Positions 9,370 through 18,073 of a stretch of DNA of 56,717 nt are shown here, in pieces. Numbering within the stretch: the first letter of the stretch is position 1; every line of letters starts with the position of its first letter. The translations under genes and the position numbers were made by a program. Source of the stretch: Paenibacillus antibioticophila (GTDB lineage Bacteria > Bacillota > Bacilli > Paenibacillales > Paenibacillaceae); NCBI RefSeq assembly GCF_000455265.1, contig NZ_HG005139.1, positions 1,418,643 through 1,475,359 on the forward strand, given 5' to 3'. The notes below the pieces were generated by a model. It saw only the letters and a list, made by a program, of their open reading frames with translations, was not told where the DNA came from and made no database searches.

Positions 9370-9705
9370 TTAAGCAGGAATCAGCCGTTTGATCTCTTCC
9401 AGATTACGTCTTGGAACCTGCAAGGTTTTGATTCCGTGAATTTGATCCCGGAACAGAATCTCATTCTCCCGGATCTCGGAGATTTTGGAGAGATTCACAT
9501 AGCAACTGCTGCTGATGCGGTAAAACGAAGGGTCTGCGATGAGCTTGGAGACTTGTTCCGCGGAGAATCTCTTTTTTATGCTGTAATATCTGCCGTGGAA
9601 GCATACCAATCCCTGGACTCCAATCTTGAAGAAATACGTGTCGTGCGGCTCTAAATCCTCGTACACATCGAACACATGATTCTTCTCCTGTCCGACATTC
9701 ATCAT
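9370..9705 (-). CDS. Small stand-alone LytTR-domain DNA-binding protein
   Basis: 111 residues from ATG 9705, chosen because AAGGGGGAA lies six bases before it; in-frame codons further upstream have no ribosome site. Almost the whole chain is a LytTR domain: RISSSCYVNLSKISEIREN, then LQVPRRNLEEIKRLI, the typical beta-strand DNA-reading fold. There is no receiver domain, so it is not a standard response regulator; it may act alone or through a partner. A cre-like site covers its promoter, which points to carbon catabolite control. Targets are unknown. Confidence 0.82.
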   Translation of the reverse strand: MMNVGQEKNHVFDVYEDLEPHDTYFFKIGVQGLVCFHGRYYSIKKRFSAEQVSKLIADPSFYRISSSCYVNLSKISEIRENEILFRDQIHGIKTLQVPRRNLEEIKRLIPA

Positions 9706-9732
9706 TCCAAATTCCCCCTTTAGAAGATGTTG

Positions 9733-9754
9733 TGGAAGCGCTTGCAGTATAACA
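9733..9754 (-). promoter_or_regulatory. cre-like CcpA site on the LytTR gene promoter
   Basis: TGGAAGCGCTTGCA (9733-9746; the minus strand reads TGCAAGCGCTTCCA) matches the cre consensus closely around the palindromic core AAGCGCTT. Immediately upstream on the minus strand is an extended -10, TGTTATACT (9754-9746), so CcpA bound here would sit on the start site. Confidence 0.65.
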
Positions 9755-9884
9755 TATTTTTCTGGATTTGTGTAGGGGTGCAATTTTAAATTTTAGCTAT
9801 TCAAGGAAGGATTGCTGGACTTTTCAGGGAATATACGAAAAAATAGAGATTGAATACGGAGTGCAGAAGGAGGAAATTATCAGC

Positions 9885-10961
9885 ATGAAATCAAGTCCAA
9901 ATCGAACCTTGCTTATCGTTGGCTCCTATGCCGACCCCGAGCAAAACGGAGTATATGTATACGAACTGGATAAAGAACAGGAGACGTTAACCCGTCTGGA
10001 TGCAGTGTCCGGTATGAAGAACCCGACCTTTGTCGGATTGGATGAGACAAGAGGTCTTGCTTATGCCATTTCCGAAACAACCGAGAATGGAGAGCGGATC
10101 GGTGAGATTGTGCCCTTCCGGATCGATACCGAAACCGGCAAGCTTGCAGAATTGGCCCGAATCAAGACGCTTAAGCCCTCGACCTCACATATCGAGATTG
10201 ACCCTTCCGGCCAGTATGCGGCGGTCTCGGGATATCACGGAGGAAATGTCGGGCTGATCAGATTGTCAGGTACAGACAGTACAGGCAGACTGACTGATGA
10301 ACAGCAGCATGTGGGGCAAGGAGCCGATCCTGTCCGTCAGGACCGCCCTCACCCTCATTCTGCCAAATTCAGTCCGGATAATCGCTTCCTGCTGGTAGCG
10401 GATCTAGGGCTGGACCGGGTGCGCAGCTATGCCGTCGATGTTGCGGAGGGCAAGCTGTCTCCCGTTTACGATGCCGTAACTCCCCCCGGATCAGGGCCAA
10501 GACATCTGGCCTATCATCCCGACGGGCTGCATGTGTATTCCATTAACGAGGTAGGCAACTCGATTACCACTTATGAGTATGAAGCAGAGACTGGTAAGCT
10601 GACTCCTGTGAATACAGTATCCTCCTTGCCGGACAGCTATACGGGTGAAAATACGACCGCCGAGATTGCAGTGTCTAACGATGGACGTTATCTTTACGGG
10701 TCCAACCGCGGTCATGACAGTATTGTCCAATTTGCCATTGAACCGGCCAGCGGGGCATTGTCCTTCGTTCAGCATGTATCCACAGAAGGCGGGCATCCTC
10801 GTCATTTTGCGCTGACACCGGAGGGCGATTATCTGATCTGCGCCAACCGGGACAGCAACAATCTGACTTTATTCCGCGTTGACCCTGCCAGCGGCAAGCT
10901 GACGTTTACAGGCCAATCTGCTGAAGTAGCCAAGCCAGTATGCGTAAGACCTTTTATATAA
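9885..10961 (+). CDS. Lactonase family protein, 6-phosphogluconolactonase-like beta-propeller
   Basis: 358 residues from ATG 9885, preceded by AAGGAGGA. It is a seven-bladed propeller of the YkgB/Pgl type: repeated blades (LLIVGSYADPEQNGVYVY, RPHPHSAKFSPDNRFLLVAD, GSGPRHLAYHPDGLHVYSIN, EGGHPRHFALTPEGDYLICA). RPHPHS and GPRHL are family hallmarks. Likely role: hydrolysis of 6-phosphogluconolactone in the pentose phosphate pathway, or of another sugar lactone. It is cytoplasmic, without a signal peptide. The stop codon (10959-10961) lies inside the left end of an inverted-repeat element. Confidence 0.88.
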   Translation: MKSSPNRTLLIVGSYADPEQNGVYVYELDKEQETLTRLDAVSGMKNPTFVGLDETRGLAYAISETTENGERIGEIVPFRIDTETGKLAELARIKTLKPSTSHIEIDPSGQYAAVSGYHGGNVGLIRLSGTDSTGRLTDEQQHVGQGADPVRQDRPHPHSAKFSPDNRFLLVADLGLDRVRSYAVDVAEGKLSPVYDAVTPPGSGPRHLAYHPDGLHVYSINEVGNSITTYEYEAETGKLTPVNTVSSLPDSYTGENTTAEIAVSNDGRYLYGSNRGHDSIVQFAIEPASGALSFVQHVSTEGGHPRHFALTPEGDYLICANRDSNNLTLFRVDPASGKLTFTGQSAEVAKPVCVRPFI

Positions 10962-11186
10962 GTTGAACTATAACAGCTACGTAGAAAGGGCAAAAGTGTG
11001 AAGTGTTACAAGCTTTCTGCAAGAAAGCTACTTCGGGAGCATAAAGCGAATGCGTTCGCCTTTGAGAGTGGATTTCTACCTTGCAATATCTTAGTTCGAT
11101 TGGAGAAATCCGCGAACAACAGCGATCGTAAGAACACTTTACACGTTGCCCTCAAAACGTAAAATTCAGTAGTTTAACTTATATAT
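10955..11186. repeat. MITE-like imperfect inverted-repeat element, about 230 bp
   Basis: The ends match as inverted repeats: left TATATAAGTTGAACTA (10955-10970), right TAGTTTAACTTATATA (11170-11185). Further in, GGGCAAAAGTGTGAAGTGTT mirrors the complement of AACACTTTACACGTTGCC. The interior holds smaller hairpins (AGCTTTCT-GCA-AGAAAGCT; GCGAA-TGC-TTCGC; GGATTTCT...AGAAATCC) and no coding frame of note. It fills the gap between two convergent genes exactly and overlaps the lactonase stop codon. A dispersed non-autonomous element is the best reading; copy number cannot be seen here. Confidence 0.7.
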
Positions 11187-11193
11187 TTATCCT

Positions 11194-12267
11194 TTATTGA
11201 TGGAAAAGCCCAGAATTGAGTATCCCGCTCCAAAGCTGCTCAAACTGGGGAATATCCAGCTGCTGTGCGGCATCGGACAACGCAGTCTGCGGGTCGGGGT
11301 GCACCTCGACCATAATGCCGTCCGCGCCCGCTGCAAGAGCCGCTCTCGCACATGGCAGGAGGATATCCTTTCGCCCGGTGGAATGACTAATATCAACCAT
11401 CACCGGCAGATGGGTCTCCTGCTTGAGCAGCGGCACGGCGGAGATATCCAGCGTGTTTCGTGTCCACTTCTCGTAAGTGCGGATGCCGCGCTCAATCAGC
11501 ATGACCTCCGAATTTCCCTTCACGACGATATATTCAGCGGCGTGAACGAATTCTTCCAGTGTAGCTGCAATTCCCCGTTTAAGCAGAACGGGGATTTTGG
11601 CTTCTCCGGCTGCCTTAAGCAGCTCGAAGTTCTGCATGTTTCTTGCGCCGATCTGAATAACATCAATGTATTGCTCCGCCAGCTCCATATGGTCCGGGTG
11701 CACAATCTCACTGATCGTGACAAGCCCGAACTCATCAGCCACTTCCTTCAGCATTTTAAGACCCTCCACCCCCAGCCCCTGGAAGTCATATGGGGAGGTT
11801 CTCGGCTTGAATGCTCCGCCGCGCATGACCTTGATGCCTGCCTGCTTCAAGGCAGCCGCGACCGTGCGAAGCTGGTCATAGGATTCCACCGAGCAAGGAC
11901 CTGCGACCATAACCTGTGTGTCGCCTCCAATAAGAGTTCCCTGCAAATTAATAACTGTACTTTGTGGCTGCTTCTTGCGGCTAACCAGCAATTGCTGCTT
12001 ATGGTCCTCCTCCTGAAGGTTCAGCGACGCCTTGAAGATTTCCTTAAAGAGATGCCTAATCTCGGCATCCTTGAACGGACCGGGGTTAACCCGGGTCAGT
12101 TCTTCCAGCATAGCACGCTCCCGTACAGGATCGAATTTCGGCACGCCCTGCTTTTCTTTGATCTCTCCGATTTCCCGAACAATGCTTGCTCTTTCATTAA
12201 GCAGTCTCAGTAATTCGTAATTGATTCCGTTCAGCTGCTCCCGCAGTTGATCCAACGCTTCTGCCAT
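11194..12267 (-). CDS. aroA: Bifunctional chorismate mutase / 3-deoxy-7-phosphoheptulonate synthase
   Basis: 357 residues. Residues 1-85 are an AroQ-type chorismate mutase domain ([27 protein letters not shown]). Residues 95-350 are a type I DAHP synthase ([60 protein letters not shown]). This is the Bacillus AroA arrangement, in which the mutase domain also gives feedback control by chorismate or prephenate. It makes the first intermediate of the shikimate pathway from PEP and erythrose 4-phosphate. The start is ATG 12267. A T-box leader upstream links expression to an uncharged aromatic tRNA. The symbol follows B. subtilis usage. Confidence 0.95.
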   Translation of the reverse strand: MAEALDQLREQLNGINYELLRLLNERASIVREIGEIKEKQGVPKFDPVRERAMLEELTRVNPGPFKDAEIRHLFKEIFKASLNLQEEDHKQQLLVSRKKQPQSTVINLQGTLIGGDTQVMVAGPCSVESYDQLRTVAAALKQAGIKVMRGGAFKPRTSPYDFQGLGVEGLKMLKEVADEFGLVTISEIVHPDHMELAEQYIDVIQIGARNMQNFELLKAAGEAKIPVLLKRGIAATLEEFVHAAEYIVVKGNSEVMLIERGIRTYEKWTRNTLDISAVPLLKQETHLPVMVDISHSTGRKDILLPCARAALAAGADGIMVEVHPDPQTALSDAAQQLDIPQFEQLWSGILNSGLFHQ

Positions 12268-12304
12268 TGCTCCTATCCCCTTTGCATGTAGTAGTGCGCT
12301 GATG

Positions 12305-12580
12305 TACAAAAAAAGGCTGTCTCTCAAGGGACGGGGTTACCGCGGTACCACCCTTGTTAGACAACCTTTCAGTTACTCAGCTCAAAACACGATAACGGCG
12401 TGTTGCCGGAGCTCCCTAATGGACCGATATGGCCGTTCAGGGCTCGACTCGGGAGCGAACTTCGGCAGTGCGGCTCCATCCGGGGTGCTCTCAGTCTGCG
12501 GCACCGCCGTCCCTGTCTGGACGCATCTGCGTACTTTTCTCCGTCATGGTCATTATTGCTGTGCTCATTACGTAATTTAT
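12305..12580 (-). ncRNA. T-box riboswitch leader, probably tRNA-Phe specific
   Basis: The minus strand carries the T-box consensus AGGGTGGTACCGCGG (around 12353-12339), followed by a terminator stem (AGGTTGTCT / AGACAGCCT) and seven T at 12312-12306. In stem I an AGTA loop element lies opposite AAGTTCG; GGAG and CTCC close the loop, placing TTC (Phe) at 12459-12457 in the specifier position, followed by a purine. UGGU in the T-box fits a tRNA with discriminator A73, as expected for Phe or Tyr and not Trp. Low charged tRNA-Phe should allow aroA transcription. Confidence 0.9.
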
Positions 12581-12585
12581 TCGAG

Positions 12586-12614
12586 ATTATAGTCTTTTGT
12601 GCATAGGATGGCAA
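12586..12614 (-). promoter_or_regulatory. Promoter of the T-box/aroA transcript
   Basis: On the minus strand TTGCCA (12614-12609), exactly 17 nt, then TATAAT (12591-12586), a few bases before the start of the T-box stem I. Confidence 0.8.
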
Positions 12615-12794
12615 GAACATGCGGCCCAGTGAAGCAAGGGTGAAGCTTTAACGCATTGAATCGGATGGAGAGAATTTTTAACAGATCCAAGGAAAAATAA
12701 GCGGTCTTGCTTGCTTTTATGAAGCCGGCTCGCGTAAGATGATTTAGTAGGCAGCAATCAAGCAAAAGTTTGACAAGGAAGCGAGTTGTTCTTA

Positions 12795-13883
12795 ATGGCC
12801 TTCTTCAGAGAGTTATTCCAGATGCCGGGCTTTCGCCGAGTGATCGCGCTGGTATTTGCCATCATTGTCCTGTACTATTCCCGCAGCATGCTCAATCTGT
12901 TTCTGATTACGTTTATCCTGACTTACCTGATCAACCGTCTACATAATTTTACTGTTCGTAATGTAAACCGAATATTCAAGATTAATTCGGTTATCGTCGT
13001 GTTGCTTATTTACGCCATTATGATTTCGCTTCTTGTTACGGCCATATACTATTACTTGCCTGTATTCATTGCAGAGCTGACTGATCTGGTCAATCAGGTC
13101 ATTTCATTCTACGACAATCCCCCGACCAATCTGCCGGATAATATTCTGCTTAATTTCCTTGTAGATTCTTTAAAAGATATCGACTTGTCCTCTTATATTG
13201 ATAAAGGCTTTACCTTCCTTCTCAGTACATTGACTAATATCGGGGAATGGAGTCTTAATCTGTTCGTCGCCATTATTCTAAGCTTGTTTCTGCTTCTGGA
13301 GAAGGAGAAGGTTACGAATTTTACGGCAAAGTTCAAAGAAAGCCGCCTGTCCGGATTGTTCCTTGAATTGGAGTATTTCGGGAAAAAGTTCGTGCATTCC
13401 TTCGGGAAGGTCATCGAGGTTCAATTCCTGATTGCGCTTGTTAATGCAGCGCTCTCCACTACATTCCTATGGATTTTCGGATTCCCGAATCTGATCGCAT
13501 TGGCGATTATGATCTTCCTGTTGGGCCTTATCCCGGTTATGGGGGTCGTTATTTCATTAATTCCGTTATGTGCCATTGCCTTCAAGATTGGCGGACTGAT
13601 TAAAATCGTCTATGTTCTGATCATGATTGCAGTCGTTCATGCAGTTGAAGCCTATATATTAAACCCGAAATTTATGTCGAACAAAACTCATCTGCCAATC
13701 TTTTATACCTTTATGATCCTGCTGGTGTCAGAGCATTTCTTCGGGGTGTGGGGATTGATTGTCGGGGTACCGATCTTCATGTTCCTGCTTGATATTCTGG
13801 AAGTGCCGATAAATGTTCCTGAGCGCCGGTTACTGTCCAGGAAGGCGTCTCCACCTCCTGAACAGGACAACGGAACGACCTAA
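12795..13883 (+). CDS. AI-2E family transporter (PerM-like membrane protein)
   Basis: 362 residues with about eight membrane helices. The family signature is seen in the late region (GLIPVMGVVISLIPLC, NPKFMSNKTHLPIFYTFMIL, GVWGLIVGVPIFMFLLDI) after the amphipathic middle segment. Relatives include TqsA, YtvI and Na+/H+ antiporter-like proteins, so the substrate is not predictable. ATG 12795 is given as start; an in-frame TTG at 12786 sits better after AAGGAAG and may be the true start. The C-terminus is short and polar. A strong terminator follows. Confidence 0.85.
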   Translation: MAFFRELFQMPGFRRVIALVFAIIVLYYSRSMLNLFLITFILTYLINRLHNFTVRNVNRIFKINSVIVVLLIYAIMISLLVTAIYYYLPVFIAELTDLVNQVISFYDNPPTNLPDNILLNFLVDSLKDIDLSSYIDKGFTFLLSTLTNIGEWSLNLFVAIILSLFLLLEKEKVTNFTAKFKESRLSGLFLELEYFGKKFVHSFGKVIEVQFLIALVNAALSTTFLWIFGFPNLIALAIMIFLLGLIPVMGVVISLIPLCAIAFKIGGLIKIVYVLIMIAVVHAVEAYILNPKFMSNKTHLPIFYTFMILLVSEHFFGVWGLIVGVPIFMFLLDILEVPINVPERRLLSRKASPPPEQDNGTT

Positions 13884-13910
13884 GTGATGAGAGTGTACTC
13901 TGCGATGATA

Positions 13911-13950
13911 GCAGGAGCTCCCCCGAGAACTGCGGAGGAGCTCCTTTTGT
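13911..13950. terminator. Terminator between convergent genes
   Basis: AGGAGCTCC (13913-13921) and GGAGCTCCT (13937-13945) form a 9-bp stem followed by TTT on the plus strand. Confidence 0.75.
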
Positions 13951-13956
13951 GTTGTT

Positions 13957-14475
13957 CTATTTCTGCTGCGGCTCTGCCCAGTTGATCTGGTTTTGCTTGT
14001 AGTCCAGAGCAGGATGGCCGGGTGCAGTTTGATTCCAGGTTCGGTTAATGATCCGCTTAAGCTTGCCTGGGAGGCGTTCTTTCATGCGTGCCGCGTCCTC
14101 GGCACTGAGCCTGCCTTCGGCCTGAGCCTTGGCCATATGACTGTTAGCCGATTCGGTTAGCTTCTGGACATATTGCTCCTCGGTCCACCCTTTGCTCGAC
14201 TGAACGATCTCAAGCAGCGTCTTGCCTTGCTTAAGCTCTTCCACCAGCGCTTGCGGCTTGATCCCGAGCAAATCGGCGGTGTCCTTCACAATATGTCCTC
14301 CGTGAACCGGACGGTGATGACCGTGCTTGTGATGATGCTCCTGCTTCTTGCCGTCCTGACCAGTCTCGGCGGCGGGCTTCCATTCGCCTGAAGCGGATAC
14401 CTGTACCGCGGCGGGAGCAGCGGCGAGACTGAGAGTCACGATGGACAGTAGTGTCAGTTTGCCTAGTAAATTCAT
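13957..14475 (-). CDS. Secreted histidine-rich protein of unknown function
   Basis: 172 residues. An N-terminal signal peptide (LLSIVTLSLAAAPAAVQVSA) is followed by a His-rich stretch (HHHKHGHHRPVHGGH) that could bind metal. After it comes a helical domain (TADLLGIKPQALVEELKQGK, IVQSSKGWTEEQYVQKLTES) resembling small secreted Firmicute proteins that predict as helical hairpins. AGAGGTGA lies 10 nt before ATG 14475. It is divergent from the aromatic acid exporter-like gene. I do not recognise a characterised homologue. Confidence 0.75.
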   Translation of the reverse strand: MNLLGKLTLLSIVTLSLAAAPAAVQVSASGEWKPAAETGQDGKKQEHHHKHGHHRPVHGGHIVKDTADLLGIKPQALVEELKQGKTLLEIVQSSKGWTEEQYVQKLTESANSHMAKAQAEGRLSAEDAARMKERLPGKLKRIINRTWNQTAPGHPALDYKQNQINWAEPQQK

Positions 14476-14525
14476 GGACTTTCTTCACCTCTTCAGTTAG
14501 AATGATTGGGTTTCATCTCTTAGTG

Positions 14526-14553
14526 TTGACCATAATGAGCTGTTTCTTATCAT
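14526..14553 (+). promoter_or_regulatory. Promoter upstream of the exporter/helD pair
   Basis: TTGACC (14526-14531), 16-nt spacer, TATCAT (14548-14553). Confidence 0.5.
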
Positions 14554-14606
14554 TTCGGGTAAAAATAACAAGGAGCTTGGACTGCAAACAACAGGAGGAA
14601 TGAGAT

Positions 14607-15629
14607 GTGACATTTGGTGCCAGAATGCTGAAAACGGGTTTGGCCGTGACCCTTGCTCTATATGTGGTGAGCTGGTTCCAGTTATCTTCACCGGTCATCG
14701 CGGCCGTTGCTGCCATATTTGCCATGCAGCCTTCTATCTATAAATCCTGGAGATATTTGATGGACCAGCTTCAGACGAATACCCTGGGGGCTGTCCTTGC
14801 GATGCTTGGCGGCATGATTTTCTCCAATGAGCCCATTGCGGTGGGGCTGGTGTGCATCATTGTCATTATGATCTGTTTGCAGTTGAAAATGGGAGAGACG
14901 ATCGGCATCACGCTGGTTACCGTTATCGCCGTGATGGAAGCCTCCGGGCAATGGGAATTTGCTCTGAACCGTTTCGCCCTCAGTCTGATCGGCATTGTCT
15001 CCGCATTTATTATTAATCTGCTGGTGTTTCCGCCCAAGCCGCACGTCCAATACACCCATCAGATTCGTGAGACCTTTGATCATCTGTCATTGCTGCTGCG
15101 GACTGCCGTGTCTGACGAGATTAAGGAGACGGTGTTTCGCAGTGAGAAGCGCTCGCTGGAGGATCGGATTAATTCACTTGCTGACAAATACAAGCTGATG
15201 GAAGAGGATCAAAAGAAGCTAAAGAGTCCGAAGTTCAAGGATAGCCGGCTGCTCGTGGTGTACAAGCAGATGCTTAGAACCTTGAGAAAAGGCTACAATG
15301 TACTGGATGCGGTGGAGAGTCATTATTTTCAGGCGCAGCGGACTCCGGAGATTAATCAAGACTTTGATGCGCATCTGGAGCGCTTGATCAAATTTCATGA
15401 GCATATTATGTTGAAGTTTGATGATAAGCTGAAGCCGAACCTGCTTGAAGGCGAAAAATTTGAACAGGATAACGACCGATTTTTACGCGGATTACTGGAC
15501 AAATACGAAGGACAGCAAGAGGATTTCCTGCGGCTTACGATCGTCTCCGCGGAAATGTATGAGTATGGATATCAGTTGGAAAGATTAAACCGGTTGGCAG
15601 ACCATCGTTCAACCGTAGAAGTTAATTAA
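14607..15629 (+). CDS. Aromatic acid exporter family (DUF939-type) membrane protein
   Basis: 340 residues starting at GTG 14607, 8 nt after AGGAGG. The first 145 residues hold about five membrane helices in the typical order (VIAAVAAIFAMQPSIYKSW, LGAVLAMLGGMIFSNEPIAV, IGITLVTVIAVMEASG). The remainder is a long cytoplasmic coiled region (RSLEDRINSLADKYKLMEED). Homologues are annotated as aromatic acid exporters or FUSC-like proteins; substrate is not proven. Only 21 bases separate it from helD, so the two are probably co-transcribed. Confidence 0.85.
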   Translation: MTFGARMLKTGLAVTLALYVVSWFQLSSPVIAAVAAIFAMQPSIYKSWRYLMDQLQTNTLGAVLAMLGGMIFSNEPIAVGLVCIIVIMICLQLKMGETIGITLVTVIAVMEASGQWEFALNRFALSLIGIVSAFIINLLVFPPKPHVQYTHQIRETFDHLSLLLRTAVSDEIKETVFRSEKRSLEDRINSLADKYKLMEEDQKKLKSPKFKDSRLLVVYKQMLRTLRKGYNVLDAVESHYFQAQRTPEINQDFDAHLERLIKFHEHIMLKFDDKLKPNLLEGEKFEQDNDRFLRGLLDKYEGQQEDFLRLTIVSAEMYEYGYQLERLNRLADHRSTVEVN

Positions 15630-15650
15630 GCTCTACAACGGGGTGATCAA

Positions 15651-17990
15651 ATGAATGTTCAGGATCAAGCTTGGCTTGAGGAACAGCAGAGAGTAGAACG
15701 AGTGTATGGTGTAATTACTTCAAGGATAGCAACACTGGAACAGGAAGTTGGCTCGGTTCGCGGCGATGTTGTGGAGATGCGGAAGGATTTCTGGGACGAG
15801 GTAACCGTGAACTTCAGCGAGGCCGATGATGTCGGGGAGACCTCGACAAGTCTGCGGCAGCAGTCCCAGGTCTTGTCCGAACGCGAGAAGAGTCATCAGC
15901 ATGCCTCAGCCGCATTGGGGAAGATGAGAAAGCTGAAGCAATCCCCTTATTTTGGTCGAATTGACTTTGCCGAGGAAGGAGACGCTCCGGAAGCTATTTA
16001 TCTTGGCATTGCCTCTCTTCTCGAAGACGGCGGCGAGCATTTTTTGATTTATGACTGGCGGGCGCCAATCTCGAACTTATACTATGACAGTGTTCCTGGC
16101 CCGGCCTCTTACCAGACTCCCTCGGGACGGATTGAAGGAACGATGTCCCTTAAGCGGCAGTTTGTTATTCGTGACAGCCGGTTAAGAGTGATGTTTGATA
16201 CGGGCGTTACGATCGGCGACGAACTGCTTCAGGAAGTGCTTGGACGCAGCTCGGACGCGCAAATGAAGGGCATTGTCGCAACGATCCAAAGCGAGCAGAA
16301 CAGGATTATTCGCAATGACAAAACCCGTATGCTAATCGTCCAGGGCGCCGCCGGCAGCGGTAAAACCTCCGCGGCCTTACAGCGAGTGGCTTACTTGCTT
16401 TATAAGCACAGGGGAAGTCTGACTGCGGATCAAATGCTGCTATTTTCCCCGAATCCGATGTTTAACAGCTATGTATCCACGGTACTTCCGGAGCTGGGAG
16501 AAGAAAATATGCTGCAGACGACTTTTCAGGAGTACCTGGAACACCGGATCGGCAGGGAGGTTCAACTGGAGGACCCGTTCATTCAAATCGAATATGTGCT
16601 GTCTAATTCAGCCGATGCGGATTATGCAGCGCGTGTTGAAGGCATTCAGTATAAGTCCTCCGCACACTTTCTTGAGGCGGTCAACCGGTATAAGCAGCTT
16701 CTGGAGCGTGAGCAGATGCTGTTCAAGCCGCTTCGCTTTCAAGGCAAAGAAGTGGTTAGCGCCGCAGCTATTGCCAAGGCTTTTTACGCCTTTGATCCTT
16801 CCATTCGTCTTGCAAACCGTTGCGAATTGCTGAAGGAATGGCTGCTTAAGGAGCTCGCCGCATTCGGCAAGCAGGAGCAGAAGGAGCCTTGGGTGGAAGA
16901 GCAGATTCAACTGCTGGACAAGGATGAATATCAGCGTTCCTTTCAGCGGATGCGGCGCAAGCAGGGACGGCGCGGTCAATCCTTCAGCGATTATGAGGAC
17001 GAGAAGACGATCCTCGCGAAGATGATTATAAGCGACCGAATGAAGCCGCTTCGCAGATGGGTTAAATCCCTTCGTTTTGTGGATGTGAACCGCTTGTACC
17101 GCCAGTTATTTCAAAAGCCCGAGTTAATGGCAGCGCTTAGTCAGGAACCGCTTCCGAAGGGCTGGGAGGATATTTCCAGGCTAACTTTGCAAAAGATCGG
17201 AAATGGCGAGCTGTTTTATGAGGATGCCACTCCTTATCTGTATCTCAGGGAGATGCTTCTGGGCTTCCGTTCGAATACCTCGATCCGGCATGTCATTATT
17301 GATGAAGCGCAGGATTATTCGCCCTTTCAGCTGCATTTTCTGAAGCGGCTGTTCCCTAGGGCAAGATTTACTGCGCTAGGGGATTTGAATCAGGCCATCT
17401 ATGCCCATGCATCCGTATTGCAGGGCACGGCAACCCTGAAGGAGCTGTATGGCGAGGAAGGCAGCGAGTCGATCACGCTGCTGCGAAGCTACCGTTCAAC
17501 CCGGCAGATCGTTGATTTTACCCGTGCGATGATTCCTGGCGGAGATCAGATTATTCCGTTTAACCGGGAAGGTGAACTGCCGGTAGTCAAGCTTGTAGAT
17601 AATCTTGAAGACTTGCACAGACAATTGCTGTTGAAGATCGAGCAACTTCGGGGAGAGGGCTATGAAACCATTGCCGTTATTTGCAAAACGGTTGAAGAGA
17701 GCGAACAGGCCTTTGCTGCGCTTGCTGCTGGTTTGCCCGTCAAGCTAATCAAGAAGACGACCCTGTCGTTTGAAAAGGGGATCCATATTATTCCCGCTTA
17801 CTTGGCAAAGGGAGTAGAGTTTGATGCGGTTCTGATTTATAACGGGTCTAATAACAGTTATACGAGAGAAGCGGAGCGGAAGCTCTTCTATACCGCCTGT
17901 ACCCGAGCGATGCATCTGCTGCATATCTACTCTTTAGGGGAACCAAGCAGATTCGTGAAGGAGGCCTGCGAGCAGCTTTACCGTATGTAA
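15651..17990 (+). CDS. helD: HelD, RNA polymerase recycling motor ATPase (UvrD/Rep-like)
   Basis: 779 residues, close to Bacillus HelD. An N-terminal coiled arm (EEQQRVERVYGVITSRIATL) is followed by the HelD-specific segment FLIYDWRAPISNLYYD. Walker A is GAAGSGKTS at residues 232-240, motif II IIDEAQDYSPFQ near 550, and the late helicase motifs include GDLNQAIYAH, LLRSYRSTRQI and FYTACTRAMHLL. In Bacillus and Mycobacterium, HelD inserts into RNA polymerase and frees it from DNA using ATP. RBS GGGGTGA lies before ATG 15651. HelD is usually a free-standing chromosomal gene; pairing with an exporter gene is unremarkable. Confidence 0.93.
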   Translation: MNVQDQAWLEEQQRVERVYGVITSRIATLEQEVGSVRGDVVEMRKDFWDEVTVNFSEADDVGETSTSLRQQSQVLSEREKSHQHASAALGKMRKLKQSPYFGRIDFAEEGDAPEAIYLGIASLLEDGGEHFLIYDWRAPISNLYYDSVPGPASYQTPSGRIEGTMSLKRQFVIRDSRLRVMFDTGVTIGDELLQEVLGRSSDAQMKGIVATIQSEQNRIIRNDKTRMLIVQGAAGSGKTSAALQRVAYLLYKHRGSLTADQMLLFSPNPMFNSYVSTVLPELGEENMLQTTFQEYLEHRIGREVQLEDPFIQIEYVLSNSADADYAARVEGIQYKSSAHFLEAVNRYKQLLEREQMLFKPLRFQGKEVVSAAAIAKAFYAFDPSIRLANRCELLKEWLLKELAAFGKQEQKEPWVEEQIQLLDKDEYQRSFQRMRRKQGRRGQSFSDYEDEKTILAKMIISDRMKPLRRWVKSLRFVDVNRLYRQLFQKPELMAALSQEPLPKGWEDISRLTLQKIGNGELFYEDATPYLYLREMLLGFRSNTSIRHVIIDEAQDYSPFQLHFLKRLFPRARFTALGDLNQAIYAHASVLQGTATLKELYGEEGSESITLLRSYRSTRQIVDFTRAMIPGGDQIIPFNREGELPVVKLVDNLEDLHRQLLLKIEQLRGEGYETIAVICKTVEESEQAFAALAAGLPVKLIKKTTLSFEKGIHIIPAYLAKGVEFDAVLIYNGSNNSYTREAERKLFYTACTRAMHLLHIYSLGEPSRFVKEACEQLYRM

Positions 17991-18073
17991 GAAATCCCGG
18001 GAATATTTTATGCTGTACCATCCACACTAACTCTGATGGATTCGTTCCTAAGCGATGAAGGGTGGTACATAAA

